Shown: positions 15,553 to 24,310, counted from the first letter of the stretch. The stretch is DNA of 34,900 nt from Muribaculaceae bacterium (GCA_017618355.1 JAFZUL010000056.1:1-34900), one strand, 5' to 3'. Program-made: numbers and translations. The notes: generated from the sequence alone by a model not told the origin.

Positions 15553-16650
15553 TTATTTTTCTGTTTGTTTAGGCAGATGGGCGCTGTTGGGATTGGGTCT
15601 CAGGTCGCGTCTTGGGGTTGACGGCTTGTTGAGGCCTGGCTTGGGTTTGTAGGTTCTCACTCCGCCTTCTGGTCGTCCAGGGTAAGAATCGGGTCGCCCA
15701 GGATAGGAATTGTTGCTGGGCGGAGTGTTGCCAAGTTGTGGTTGTGGGCGTCCTGGGTAGGAGTTGCTAGGTTGTGGAGCGGGGGCAGGTTCGATTGTCT
15801 CCTGATTTTGGCTCTCAATGACATCTTTTGGCCCTACGATGCGTTGCGATATGGTGCTGTAGCTGCCTTGGTCGAAATGTGTGCGCAGCAGGTAGGTGCT
15901 GTCGATGAAGGTGATACCGAGAGAGCGCGTCTTGTATCTAATGAAGCCATAAATACGCTTGATAACTCTTGACGTGTCGCCTTGTATTACGTTTTCTATC
16001 CATCCGTTGGCTTGTGCTGATCGGTTGATGTAAGAAGTGCACCCATCCATATAGTCGATGGCTACGAGCATCGTGATGGCGTTACCCGAGTTTATCATCT
16101 TGAAGCACAGTGCGTATTTATCGCCCTTGCGACTGTCATTGTCGGGAGTGTAGTCAAACTTGATGTATCCATCGCGCATGGCATTGGTCAATATCCATTG
16201 CTGCGGCTCTTTCCACATATTGGCGCTGTCGCCTGTGTTTGGGAAAACGCGTCGAGTTCTGTTGCTCTGGTTATCAAGAGCAAAATTGTCGCCTGGCGCG
16301 CTAGTGTAAACTGGCTTGCCGTTATTGCTCTCTTTCTCAAGGATTTCAATGGCTCTGTCGTGGACCTTAGAAAAAACATTCAGGTTGTGGCCATACCACA
16401 CCAGCGAGGAGTCGTACATTGCCAGGTCGGCGTCATATTTCTTGAGAATCGACTGCTTGAGCAGCAGCTTCGTTGAGTCGTCGGGGAAGAGGTCAGGCTT
16501 CTGCTCAATGAGTATCTCGGCTTTGGCGAAGTCGGCGAGAATATGCGCCATGTCTTTTTCGTTGATTACTCCGCTAGGAGTGCTGTCGCAGCCAGTAAAG
16601 ATGGCTGCGGCAATCATCAACAGAATAATAATTGTTGGCGATAGGCGCAT
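15553..16650 (-). CDS. DUF4296 domain lipoprotein with Pro-rich tail
   Basis: A 365-residue lipoprotein: signal peptide with lipobox ending at Cys20 (AAIFTGC). The DUF4296 domain lies at about 27-115 (KDMAHILADFAKAEILIE to ILEKES), a helical domain common next to lspA in Bacteroidales. A second, beta-rich region (about 125-270) follows. The C-terminus (about 280-365) is Pro/Ser/Asn-rich with three SYPGRP copies, probably an unstructured linker in the periplasm. It lies 12 bases after lspA, whose product would process it, so both are likely co-transcribed. Function unknown. Confidence 0.85.
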   Translation of the reverse strand: MRLSPTIIILLMIAAAIFTGCDSTPSGVINEKDMAHILADFAKAEILIEQKPDLFPDDSTKLLLKQSILKKYDADLAMYDSSLVWYGHNLNVFSKVHDRAIEILEKESNNGKPVYTSAPGDNFALDNQSNRTRRVFPNTGDSANMWKEPQQWILTNAMRDGYIKFDYTPDNDSRKGDKYALCFKMINSGNAITMLVAIDYMDGCTSYINRSAQANGWIENVIQGDTSRVIKRIYGFIRYKTRSLGITFIDSTYLLRTHFDQGSYSTISQRIVGPKDVIESQNQETIEPAPAPQPSNSYPGRPQPQLGNTPPSNNSYPGRPDSYPGRPEGGVRTYKPKPGLNKPSTPRRDLRPNPNSAHLPKQTEK

Positions 16651-16662
16651 AGCGGGAATCCT

Positions 16663-17346
16663 TTAAGCTTCCTTGTCTTTTTTCTCCTCGTTATCTTCGT
16701 TGTCCTTGTCTTCGTCCTTCTCCTTTTCTATGTCTTTCTTGTCACCTAGCAGGTGCTTGTTGTAGAAGAGGATGATGGCAATGATGCTAGTGGTGAGGCA
16801 CGCGTCGGCGACGTTGAATATAGGCTGGAAGAACAGATAGTGCTTGCCGCCTATCCATGGCATCCACTCGGGCCAGTCCCACTCGGCGAGCGGGAATTGC
16901 AACATATCCACCACCTTGCCGTTGAAGAGCGACGCATATCCTCCCTCGCTGGACAGGAACTGTGCCACCTCGGGAGCGGCGGGGTCGTTAAAGAGCTGTC
17001 CGTAGGCAATGCAGTCGATGACATTGCCAATGGCGCCAGCTGTAATCAGCGAGACACACACCACAAAGCCTCGTGGCAGGTCGGTGCGCTGCCTAATCTT
17101 GAAGAGGTAGTAGATGAAGAGTCCCGAGAAGATTATCCTGAGCCAAGTGAGTACCATCTTGCTGCCAAGCTCCATGCCGTAAGCCATGCCGTTGTTCTCG
17201 ATGAAAATAATCTTGAACCACGAGGCCACATCGATTTGCTCACCAAGGAAGAAGTGCGTCTTGACGTAGATCTTTGATGCCTGGTCAAGAATAATGACGG
17301 AGGCGATGATAATTGTCGCCAGCCATCCATTAGATATTTTTTTCAT
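16663..17346 (-). CDS. lspA: Lipoprotein signal peptidase LspA
   Basis: Removes the signal peptide of prolipoproteins after lipidation, in the inner membrane. The 227-residue protein has four membrane segments (about 8-24, 66-84, 94-112, 178-196). Catalytic aspartates are Asp111 (TAGAIGNVIDCI) and Asp181 (FNVADACLT), and Asn51/Asn52 in the ENNGMAYGM motif is conserved. Two oddities: an insert between the two catalytic motifs (about 115-170, with SEGGYASLFNGKV), usual for Bacteroidetes, and a highly charged Lys/Asp/Glu C-terminal tail from about 202 to 227. It is followed by a lipoprotein gene, a natural substrate. Confidence 0.95.
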   Translation of the reverse strand: MKKISNGWLATIIIASVIILDQASKIYVKTHFFLGEQIDVASWFKIIFIENNGMAYGMELGSKMVLTWLRIIFSGLFIYYLFKIRQRTDLPRGFVVCVSLITAGAIGNVIDCIAYGQLFNDPAAPEVAQFLSSEGGYASLFNGKVVDMLQFPLAEWDWPEWMPWIGGKHYLFFQPIFNVADACLTTSIIAIILFYNKHLLGDKKDIEKEKDEDKDNEDNEEKKDKEA

Positions 17347-17363
17347 TACCTTTGGCGATGAAG

Positions 17364-17747
17364 TTAGCGTTTGTTTTTCCTCTGCTGCTCAATTTCTTTG
17401 CCTTCTACCGAGAGTGTGGCGTGGGGCACAGCCAACAGGCGGCCCTTAGGGATGAGCTTGCCAGTGACACGGCAGATGCCGTAGGTCTTGTTCTCGATGC
17501 GCACGAGAGCGGCCTGCAGCTTGTTGATGAAGTCCTGCTGCCTTGCTGCGCGCTGGCTTGCCTCTTCCTGCACCATAGTGCTGGCGCCCTCTTCGAGCAT
17601 GTTGAAGCTGTTTTTCGACTCGTCGGCTTGAATTCTTGCCATCAGTTGGTCGTAGTTAGACTTTGCGACCTCTAATTTCTCAAGAATAACTGCTTTGAAC
17701 TCTTGCAGTTCCTCATCGCTGTAGCGGTTTTTCTGTTCTTTAGCCAT
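17364..17747 (-). CDS. TraR/DksA-family protein with degenerate zinc finger
   Basis: A 127-residue coiled-coil protein of the DksA/TraR family, whose members bind RNA polymerase through the secondary channel. Residues about 10-86 form the coiled-coil region; the C-terminal finger reads TYGICRVTGKLIPKGRLLAVPHATL (about 88-112 with only Cys92). The other three zinc-ligand cysteines are replaced, a pattern usual for Bacteroidetes members. The DxxDxA tip motif of E. coli DksA is not visible, so the classic DksA activity cannot be assumed. It lies between ileS and lspA, the normal Bacteroidales order. Confidence 0.85.
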   Translation of the reverse strand: MAKEQKNRYSDEELQEFKAVILEKLEVAKSNYDQLMARIQADESKNSFNMLEEGASTMVQEEASQRAARQQDFINKLQAALVRIENKTYGICRVTGKLIPKGRLLAVPHATLSVEGKEIEQQRKNKR

Positions 17748-17784
17748 AGTATTTTGTTTTAGTAGTTATAATATCATTAATTTT

Positions 17785-17818
17785 AAGGTTGGCTTGGTGC
17801 AAAAGCCATGCCAACCTT
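17785..17818 (-). other. Hairpin in the ileS to DksA-like spacer
   Basis: AAGGTTGGC (17785-17793) and GCCAACCTT (17810-17818) form a perfect 9-bp stem directly after the ileS stop codon. No strong U-run follows on the minus strand, so it could be a weak terminator or a 3' end stabiliser. Confidence 0.45.
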
Positions 17819-17827
17819 GAAGAATTG

Positions 17828-20800
17828 TTATGCTTTGTCAACTTTGATTTTGAGTGTCCATCCGTCCATATCAAGGTCTATAGCGTCGGCAGGCACCTCG
17901 CCCACGGTGAGCGAGAGGGCCTGAACTTGACCAGCGATGTAGTCATGGAACTCGGCCACTGTTTGGTTGGTGCGCTCGTCGGGAGCAATCACGACGTTGA
18001 TCTTGTCGGTAATCTCAAATCCAGAGCTCTTGCGCACGTTCTGGATGCGGTTCACCAGTTCGCGAGCCAAGCCTTCACGTCGCAGCTCTTCGGTGATGGT
18101 GATGTCGAGTGCCACTGTGAGGTTGCCTTCGTTGGCCACGAGCCATCCAGGAATGTCCTCGCTGATGATTTCAACGTCAGCCAAATCTACGACAGCTTCC
18201 TGGTCGCCTACCATAAGCTTGATAGAGCCTTCTTGCTCAAACTTGATGATGTCAGCCTGTGGCAGGGTGGTAAGTTGAGCAGCAAGGGCTTTCATAATCT
18301 TGCCATATTTTGGACCGAGCTTCTTGAAGTCGGGTTTCACCTTCTTGACAAGGATGCCCTCATCGTTGCCCACAAACTTGATGCCCTTGACGTTTACTTC
18401 GCTTGTGATAAGGTCGCTCACAGCTTCGATATCGGCACGTTGCTTCTCGTCGGTGACAGGTATCATGATTTCGGTGAGCGGCTGGCGCACCTTGATGTTC
18501 TTCTTGCGACGCAGAGCGAGAACCATAGATGTCTCTTTCTGCGCGATGTCCATGCGGTGCTCAAGTTCGCTGTCGATTACGCTCTCGTCGGCAGTTGGAT
18601 AAAGAGCAAGATGAACTGACTTCTCGCTGCCGGTGAGGTCGCGGTAGAGCATGTCGCTGTAGAATGGCGCCACAGGAGCCATAAGGCGTGCCACAGTCTC
18701 AAGACACTGGTAGAGAGTTTGATAAGCGGCAAGCTTGTTCTCGGTCATCTCACCAGCCCAGAAACGAGCACGGTTAAGACGCACATACCAGTTGCTCAGG
18801 TTCTCGCCAACGAAGTCGCTGATAGCGCGAGCGGCGCGGGTAGGCTCATAGTCGTTGAACTGCTCGGTTACGTCTTTAACGAGGGTGTTGAGCAGCGAGA
18901 TAATCCATCGGTCAATTTCGGGACGATTCTCCAGCGGCACTTGAGGCGCTGCGGGGTCGAAGTTATCGACGTTGGCATATTGCGCAAAGAACGTGTAGGT
19001 GTTGTAGAGAGTGCCGAAGAACTTGCGGCTTACCTCCTCAACGCCAGCGGTGTCGAACTTGAGGTTCTCCCAGGGCGCCGAGTTGCTGATCATGTACCAG
19101 CGCAAGGGGTCGGAGCCATATTTCTCGATGGCGTTGAATGGATCAACGGCGTTGCCCAATCGCTTGCTCATCTTGTTGCCGTTCTTGTCAAGCACGAGAC
19201 CATTGGAGATAAGACCCTTAAACGCTACGCTGTCAAACACCATAGTGCCGATAGCATGCAATGTGAAGAACCATCCACGGGTTTGGTCCACGCCCTCGGC
19301 AATGAAGTCGGCGGGGTAGAACTTACGCTCGTCAACGAGGTCTTTGTTCTCGAATGGGTAGTGGAGCTGTGCATAAGGCATGGCGCCGCTGTCGAACCAC
19401 ACGTCAATCAAGTCGAGCTCGCGCTTCATGGGCTTGCCAGTGTCGCTCACGAGGGTGATGTAATCAACGTAGGGGCGATGGATGTCGATCTTGTCGTAGT
19501 TCTCCTCGCTGTAGTCGCCAGGCACAAAGCCTTTGTCCTTGAAGGGGTTGCCACCCATAATGCCAGCGGCAACTGACTTCTCAATCTCGTTGTAGAGTTC
19601 CTCGATGCTGCCTATGCACTTCTCCTCGCCATCCTCGCTGCGCCAGATGGGCAGTGGTGTTCCCCAGTAGCGGCTGCGGCTCAGGTTCCAGTCGTTGAGG
19701 TTCTCAAGCCACTTGCCGAAACGACCCGTGCCGGTATGCTCGGGTTTCCACTTGATGGTCTTGTTGAGTTCAACCATGCGGTCTTTGCAGGCAGTAGAGC
19801 GGATGAACCAGCTGTCGAGAGGGTAGTAGAGCACAGGTTTGTCGGTGCGCCAGCAGTGTGGATAGTTGTGCACGTGCTTCTCAATCTTGAAGGCGGTGCC
19901 TTCCTGTTTCATGCGGATGCACATGTATATGTTGAGGTCCTCGGCTTTGCTGGCTGCAACCTCATCGTACTTGCCATCGACGGTGAATTTGGGGTCGTAG
20001 GCGTTTTTCACCCACGCACCTGCATATTCTTTGTAAAGCTCCACGTTAACGAAATTCTTGACGAAATCCTCGTCGAGGTCTTCGATATTGTAGTACTTGC
20101 CAGTGAGATCCACCATTGGGCGGGTCTCAAGCTTCTTGTTGATCATGTAGAGTGCGGGAACGCCAGCGGCATGGGCCACAAAGGCGTCGTCGGCACCAAA
20201 GGTTGGGGCGATGTGCACGATGCCGGTACCGTCGTCGGTAGTCACATAGTCGCCAGGGATAACGCGGAAGCCATTGTCGTTGCCCACTATCTTGTCGCCA
20301 ATCTTGTCAACGGGTTTTACCCAGGGGAAGAGCTGCTTGTACTTGATGTCGAGCAGGTCGCTGCCCTTGAACTCGGCGATAACCTTATAGGGAACAACCT
20401 TGTCGCCCACGGTGTATTCGTCGAGAGGCTTCTCGGCGCCTTCGGGCTTGAAATAGGCATCAACGCGTGCCTTTGCCATCAGGTAGATGGCAGGGTTGCC
20501 GTTATAGGGGTTGTAGCTCTCGATAGCCACATAATCGATTTTCTGTCCAACGCACAACGCAGTGTTGCTTGGCAGGGTCCAGGGAGTGGTGGTCCAAGCG
20601 AGGATGCGCAGGTTGTCGCGGAATTTCTCGTCGGCGGCAGCCTTGATGGCCTCAATCACTTTGTGTCCGTTATCAACCACTGTGAACTCGGCAGTCACGG
20701 TTTGGTCTTTCACGTCACGATAGCAGCCGGGCTGGTTAAGCTCGTGAGAGCTCAGGCCAGTGCCTGCGGCGGGCGAGTAGGGCTGGATGGTGTAGCCCTT

Positions 20801-21322
20801 GTAGAGCAAGCCTTTGTTGTAGAGCTGCTTCAAGAGATACCACAGCGACTCGATGTAGCTGTTCTTGTAGGTGATATATGGGTTTTTCATGTCAACCCAG
20901 TATCCCATCTTGTGAGTGAGGTCTTCCCACTCCTTGGTATATTTCATCACCTCCTTGCGGCAGGTGGCATTATACTCGTCAACGCTGACCTTCTTGCCAA
21001 TGTCCTCTTTAGTGATGCCCAAAGATTTCTCCACGGCGAGCTCCACAGGCAGTCCGTGTGTATCCCAACCAGCCTTGCGCAGCACTTGGTGGCCCTGCAT
21101 GGTCTTGAAGCGGCACACAACGTCCTTTATGGTGCGCGCCATCACATGGTGAATGCCTGGCATACCATTGGCGCTGGGAGGTCCTTCATAAAAGACAAAA
21201 GCTGGAGCGCCCTCGCGTTCCTCGATGCTCTTGCCGAACACGCTCTCTTCGTCCCATTTCTTCAGGACTTCCTTGTTGATGTCCGAAAGATTGAACTTGT
21301 TGTATTCGTTAAATTTCTTCAT
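17828..21322 (-). CDS. ileS: Isoleucyl-tRNA synthetase with swapped GIHH signature
   Basis: Charges tRNA-Ile with isoleucine. The 1164-residue class I synthetase has all the domains: Rossmann core, editing domain with TTPWTLPSNTALCVG (the T-rich loop, about 245-260) and GTGIVHIAPTFGADDAF (about 365-385), the catalytic KMSKR loop at 717-721 and a long C-terminal anticodon-binding region. Where HxGH is expected, residues 56-59 read Gly-Ile-His-His. This GxHH form has been described for a subset of IleRS2 enzymes that are hyper-resistant to mupirocin. Length and KMSKR also fit the IleRS2 (eukaryote-like) group. The start overlaps the preceding membrane protein gene by 14 bases. Confidence 0.97.
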   Translation of the reverse strand: MKKFNEYNKFNLSDINKEVLKKWDEESVFGKSIEEREGAPAFVFYEGPPSANGMPGIHHVMARTIKDVVCRFKTMQGHQVLRKAGWDTHGLPVELAVEKSLGITKEDIGKKVSVDEYNATCRKEVMKYTKEWEDLTHKMGYWVDMKNPYITYKNSYIESLWYLLKQLYNKGLLYKGYTIQPYSPAAGTGLSSHELNQPGCYRDVKDQTVTAEFTVVDNGHKVIEAIKAAADEKFRDNLRILAWTTTPWTLPSNTALCVGQKIDYVAIESYNPYNGNPAIYLMAKARVDAYFKPEGAEKPLDEYTVGDKVVPYKVIAEFKGSDLLDIKYKQLFPWVKPVDKIGDKIVGNDNGFRVIPGDYVTTDDGTGIVHIAPTFGADDAFVAHAAGVPALYMINKKLETRPMVDLTGKYYNIEDLDEDFVKNFVNVELYKEYAGAWVKNAYDPKFTVDGKYDEVAASKAEDLNIYMCIRMKQEGTAFKIEKHVHNYPHCWRTDKPVLYYPLDSWFIRSTACKDRMVELNKTIKWKPEHTGTGRFGKWLENLNDWNLSRSRYWGTPLPIWRSEDGEEKCIGSIEELYNEIEKSVAAGIMGGNPFKDKGFVPGDYSEENYDKIDIHRPYVDYITLVSDTGKPMKRELDLIDVWFDSGAMPYAQLHYPFENKDLVDERKFYPADFIAEGVDQTRGWFFTLHAIGTMVFDSVAFKGLISNGLVLDKNGNKMSKRLGNAVDPFNAIEKYGSDPLRWYMISNSAPWENLKFDTAGVEEVSRKFFGTLYNTYTFFAQYANVDNFDPAAPQVPLENRPEIDRWIISLLNTLVKDVTEQFNDYEPTRAARAISDFVGENLSNWYVRLNRARFWAGEMTENKLAAYQTLYQCLETVARLMAPVAPFYSDMLYRDLTGSEKSVHLALYPTADESVIDSELEHRMDIAQKETSMVLALRRKKNIKVRQPLTEIMIPVTDEKQRADIEAVSDLITSEVNVKGIKFVGNDEGILVKKVKPDFKKLGPKYGKIMKALAAQLTTLPQADIIKFEQEGSIKLMVGDQEAVVDLADVEIISEDIPGWLVANEGNLTVALDITITEELRREGLARELVNRIQNVRKSSGFEITDKINVVIAPDERTNQTVAEFHDYIAGQVQALSLTVGEVPADAIDLDMDGWTLKIKVDKA

Positions 21323-21836
21323 CTTGATTTATAGATTGTGTATTGTTATTTGTTTTCTTTGAAAATAAGCCCACTATCCAGTTCGTTCCAAGCAAGAGGA
21401 CATAGGAGAATGAAGTGAAAAGCAGCACTAGCATGCCTGCCTCGAGTGTGAACTTGGCAGTGAACAGCGAAGCGGCGCACGCTGCAACAACTGCCAGCAC
21501 AATGAGGATGGTTACTATGCCTCGTAAGCTCAATTTTTGTGTCTTGGCCTTCTTGGAGAACATCACTGTGATGGCGAGTGCAAGAACGGCAATAGTGATA
21601 AGCGCTACCACCATCCACGACTCGCGGGCGTAGGTTGAGGCACATGCCACAAGAGCCGCCATAGGCACAATGCGCTTGCCGCTGTAGGTCTCGTCGCTGC
21701 TGTGGAGGCTTTGCATGAACTTCTTGTTGCTGTAGCCCTTCTGCTGCAGCATTACCATGTCATATCTCAGCATCATAGCAAGCGCCAAAAAGCCTGCAAC
21801 AACAAGGGAAATATGGGTAATTGATTGATAGTCCAT
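21309..21836 (-). CDS. Hypothetical integral membrane protein upstream of ileS
   Basis: Not recognised. A 175-residue protein with about five hydrophobic segments (near 8-24, 56-70, 74-92, 106-125, 131-157) and a polar Asn/Gln-rich tail (SKKTNNNTQSINQDEEI). A basic cytoplasmic loop, LQQKGYSNKKFMQSLHSSDETYSGKRI, lies between the first two segments. The stop lies 14 bases inside ileS, so translation is coupled. A TATATTTG -7 box on the minus strand (21868-21875) begins 32 bases upstream of the ATG, making this the first gene of the ileS run. Confidence 0.7.
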   Translation of the reverse strand: MDYQSITHISLVVAGFLALAMMLRYDMVMLQQKGYSNKKFMQSLHSSDETYSGKRIVPMAALVACASTYARESWMVVALITIAVLALAITVMFSKKAKTQKLSLRGIVTILIVLAVVAACAASLFTAKFTLEAGMLVLLFTSFSYVLLLGTNWIVGLFSKKTNNNTQSINQDEEI

Positions 21837-21867
21837 AACTTATGTGTTGTGCCTCTAAAATAATTTG

Positions 21868-21875
21868 CAAATATA
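21868..21875 (-). promoter_or_regulatory. -7 promoter box for the ileS operon
   Basis: The minus strand reads TATATTTG (TAnnTTTG), 31 bases before ATG 21836. No well-spaced -33 element. Confidence 0.5.
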
Positions 21876-21939
21876 CAAAATATCCTCGAAATACCGAGCA
21901 GTTACACATCTTTAAATTAAGAAAAACTTTTCAACAATA

Positions 21940-21985
21940 AACAAAATACATCAAAAGAACATTTCCTTTGATGTGTTATTTTGTT
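21940..21985 (-). terminator. Terminator after the AAA ATPase gene
   Basis: AACAAAATACATCAAA (21940 on) and TTTGATGTGTTATTTTGTT (ending 21985) pair with a two-base bulge. On the minus strand the distal arm is T-rich (TATTTTGTTTATTG). It begins 3 bases after the stop at 21989. Confidence 0.55.
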
Positions 21986-21988
21986 CAC

Positions 21989-22711
21989 TTAGAGTCCAAG
22001 CTGCTTAAGATATATCTCGCGGTTGAGGATGAAGTTATGTAGGTCGCGATAGACGCTGCACTCGTTATAAGTCTTGTGTAGTATGTTGCCGTCTTCTATC
22101 TCATAGATGCAGGCGTAAGGGTAGGAGAGCACTACTGGCGAGTGGGTGGAGATGATGATTTGCGCCCCTTGTTGCACTACCTCTTTCATCCAGCAAAGGA
22201 AAGCGAGTTGGTTGACAAACGACAGCGCCGCCTCGGGTTCGTCGAAGATGTAGATGCCGCGACCCTGCAGACGGTTCTGAATCAGTGCCATAAACCCCTC
22301 GCCATGCGACCGCTCGTGGATGCTTTTGCCGCCGTAATATTTAACGATTCCAAGGCGGTCGATTTCAGAAATAACGTTGTAGTAGCTCTCGGCACGGAAA
22401 AAGAATGTGTCATCAAAAGAAAGGCTTGCCATTCCTTTGCCAAGTTCTTCCCATAAGTTAGAGTGTGATTCCACTGTGTGAAAATTGAAATTGCGTGTGC
22501 CGCCTTCGGGGTTCATGCCCAGCAGTACAGCAATAGCCTCAAGTAGGGTGGATTTGCCTGAGCCGTTTGGTCCCACGATGTAAGTGACCGACTTGTTGAA
22601 AACCAGTTCTTTGAAATTGGCTATCACGGGGATGGAGAAAGGATATTGCTCGTGCTCCTGTCGCTGATGCTTGTTGAAGATGCGGTTGAGATAGATGTTT
22701 TCTTTTGACAT
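21989..22711 (-). CDS. Stand-alone AAA-family ATPase (AAA_21/AAA_23 type)
   Basis: A 240-residue single-domain ABC/SMC-like ATPase: Walker A VGPNGSGKSTLLEAI (46-60), a long middle region, then Walker B IYIFDEPEAALS and the switch-like IIISTHSPVVL toward the end. Such small predicted ATPases without a membrane partner are common in Bacteroidales and resemble the ATPase part of OLD and RecF-like proteins. I start at ATG 22711; the frame extends to 22759, but a TATCTTTG promoter box lies in that extension. It stands alone, divergent from the phosphoesterase gene. Role unknown: could be metabolic regulation or defence, and no nuclease partner is adjacent. Confidence 0.85.
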   Translation of the reverse strand: MSKENIYLNRIFNKHQRQEHEQYPFSIPVIANFKELVFNKSVTYIVGPNGSGKSTLLEAIAVLLGMNPEGGTRNFNFHTVESHSNLWEELGKGMASLSFDDTFFFRAESYYNVISEIDRLGIVKYYGGKSIHERSHGEGFMALIQNRLQGRGIYIFDEPEAALSFVNQLAFLCWMKEVVQQGAQIIISTHSPVVLSYPYACIYEIEDGNILHKTYNECSVYRDLHNFILNREIYLKQLGL

Positions 22712-22735
22712 TATCAGGTGTTTTGCTTTTGCCTG

Positions 22736-22743
22736 CAAAGATA
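22736..22743 (-). promoter_or_regulatory. -7 promoter box for the AAA ATPase
   Basis: The minus strand reads TATCTTTG, 24 bases before ATG 22711, which sets the start of the gene. Confidence 0.55.
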
Positions 22744-22829
22744 TGTCAGCCGTGAGCAAAAACTAAGCACGTCATTATTAAACAATAATAACCTACTAGC
22801 CAATTTGTGTGATAAACTTTTGTGCAATT

Positions 22830-22876
22830 TTTGAAAATTTCGGGGAAAATGCTTATTTTTGCAGTCACATAGGAGG
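22830..22876 (+). promoter_or_regulatory. Promoter and Shine-Dalgarno for the metallophosphoesterase gene
   Basis: TTTG at 22830-22833 and TATTTTTG at 22854-22861 are 20 bases apart, matching the Bacteroidetes -33/-7 promoter. A perfect AGGAGG at 22871-22876, 8 bases before ATG 22885, is unusual because most genes in this phylum lack a strong Shine-Dalgarno. Confidence 0.7.
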
Positions 22877-22884
22877 TCTAGCAA

Positions 22885-23685
22885 ATGAAAAACACTGTTT
22901 TACTCATGATTTTGGTGATGCTCATTTCGTGTGAGCATATCTTTGACACGCACCCCTATGATATAAACTTCGGCGGTGAAATTGGGATTAATGCAAAGCA
23001 AATGGAACTGATAGAAAACCGTTTTGCCGATAAAGACACGCTTCATGTCGCTTTTATTAGTGACACACATCTCTGGTACACCGAATTGAAGGCAGAGATT
23101 GCCAGTATGAATAGCAGGGAAGACATTGATTTTGTCATACATTGCGGTGACATAACTGATGTGGGAATGTCAAGGGAGTTTGAATTATACCGCGACATAA
23201 TCAGCGATTTGCGCTATCCCTATGTTACGCTGATTGGCAACCATGACTTTCTCGGTACAGGCGATGAGGCCTATAAAGTCATGTTTGGACCGATGGATTT
23301 CTCGTTTATAGCATCACGCGTGAAGTTTGTGTGTGTTAATACTAACGCTACGGAGTATGAGGACATGACGGTGGTTCCCGATTTTGGCTTTATGAAACTG
23401 GAATCCACAAGTGACTCTTCAATGTTTGATCGCACTGTTGTAGTCATGCATGCTCCTCCTTACAGCTCCCAGTTTAATAATGGCTTGTGCGAGACTTTTC
23501 GACAGTACCTTGACTTGTTCCCTGGGTTGATGTGTTGCGTGGCAGGTCACATGCATGAGGCAGATGTTGACGACATCTATGGCGATGGACTTTTGTTCTA
23601 TATTGTTGATAATGCCAAGAATAGGAATTATCGCATAATGACCATAACACCAGATGGATATGAGACGGAGCAGGTTTATTATTAG
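22885..23685 (+). CDS. Calcineurin-like metallophosphoesterase lipoprotein
   Basis: A 266-residue extracytoplasmic phosphoesterase. The lipobox cysteine is Cys16 (MLISC). Metal-binding motifs of the family are complete: SDTH (Asp60, His62), CGDITD (Asp89), GNHD (119-121 with Asn and His), VVMHAPPY (His) and AGHMHEAD (GHxH). Preference could be phosphomonoesters or diesters and cannot be told. Its last 32 bases overlap the start of the next gene, so the two are probably coupled. Strong promoter and Shine-Dalgarno upstream. Confidence 0.85.
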   Translation: MKNTVLLMILVMLISCEHIFDTHPYDINFGGEIGINAKQMELIENRFADKDTLHVAFISDTHLWYTELKAEIASMNSREDIDFVIHCGDITDVGMSREFELYRDIISDLRYPYVTLIGNHDFLGTGDEAYKVMFGPMDFSFIASRVKFVCVNTNATEYEDMTVVPDFGFMKLESTSDSSMFDRTVVVMHAPPYSSQFNNGLCETFRQYLDLFPGLMCCVAGHMHEADVDDIYGDGLLFYIVDNAKNRNYRIMTITPDGYETEQVYY

Positions 23686-24310
23686 TTTAGTGCTGATGCT
23701 GCCGGCTTTTAGTGTGATGGCCGATAGTGTCGATGTGGCGCAACCTGCTCATGAGGAGCTGGTTGGCTGCCGCAAACATTGGGCTACGGCACTCATTCCA
23801 AGCCAATTGGTCATTCAGAACGCCGGTAATATGGGTGTTGTGTCGCTTGGAGCTGGATGGTGTTATGGCAAAAAAGGACATTGGGAGACGCACCTGCTGT
23901 TTGGTTATGTGCCCAAACATCAAAGCTCGCGCGGCAAAGCAACCATGACATTGAAAGAGAACTACTTGCCTTGGAACATAAACTTGAAACGAGGTTGGAG
24001 CGTTCAGCCGCTTCAGGCTAGCGTATATCTGAACACCATCTTTGGTAATGAGTTCTGGGTTAAAGAGCCTGACCGTTACCCAGATAATTATTATCCGTTC
24101 GTGTCAACAAGATTTAGGCTTAATGTGGCGCTTGGCCAACGTGTGACTTGGCAAATCCCAGGCAACAATCGTAAAGTGGCTAAAAGCGTCAGTCTTTTTT
24201 ATGAGGTGAGCTCATGTGACTTTTACATCCGTTCTAAGTTTTTTGACAATAACGTCCCACTAAAAAATATCTTAGGTCTATCGTTTGGTGTCAAACTTCA
24301 GATACTATAA
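23654..24310 (+). CDS. Small secreted or outer-membrane protein, function unknown
   Basis: A 218-residue protein with a signal peptide (MRRSRFIISLVLMLPAFSVMA; start at ATG 23654 or two codons later at 23660). The mature part shows alternating hydrophobic strands with many aromatic residues: MGVVSLGAGWCYGKKGHWETHLLFGYVP, SVQPLQASVYLNTIFGNEFWV (longer strings shortened), ending in LGLSFGVKLQIL. This is the pattern of an eight- or ten-stranded outer-membrane beta-barrel; the final residue is Leu, not the usual Phe. It overlaps the phosphoesterase gene by 32 bases, so the pair is likely an envelope unit. No named family recognised. Confidence 0.6.
   Translation: MDMRRSRFIISLVLMLPAFSVMADSVDVAQPAHEELVGCRKHWATALIPSQLVIQNAGNMGVVSLGAGWCYGKKGHWETHLLFGYVPKHQSSRGKATMTLKENYLPWNINLKRGWSVQPLQASVYLNTIFGNEFWVKEPDRYPDNYYPFVSTRFRLNVALGQRVTWQIPGNNRKVAKSVSLFYEVSSCDFYIRSKFFDNNVPLKNILGLSFGVKLQIL

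Noticed and set aside
19736-21334. A 532-codon open frame on the plus strand opposite ileS
   Set aside because: It is a shadow of ileS: composition of the opposite strand avoids stops. It has no family motif and the minus-strand gene is certain.
21989-22711. AAA ATPase as part of a defence system (OLD/Gabija/retron-like)
   Set aside because: No adjacent nuclease, reverse transcriptase or helicase; flanking genes are housekeeping and envelope genes, so context gives no support.
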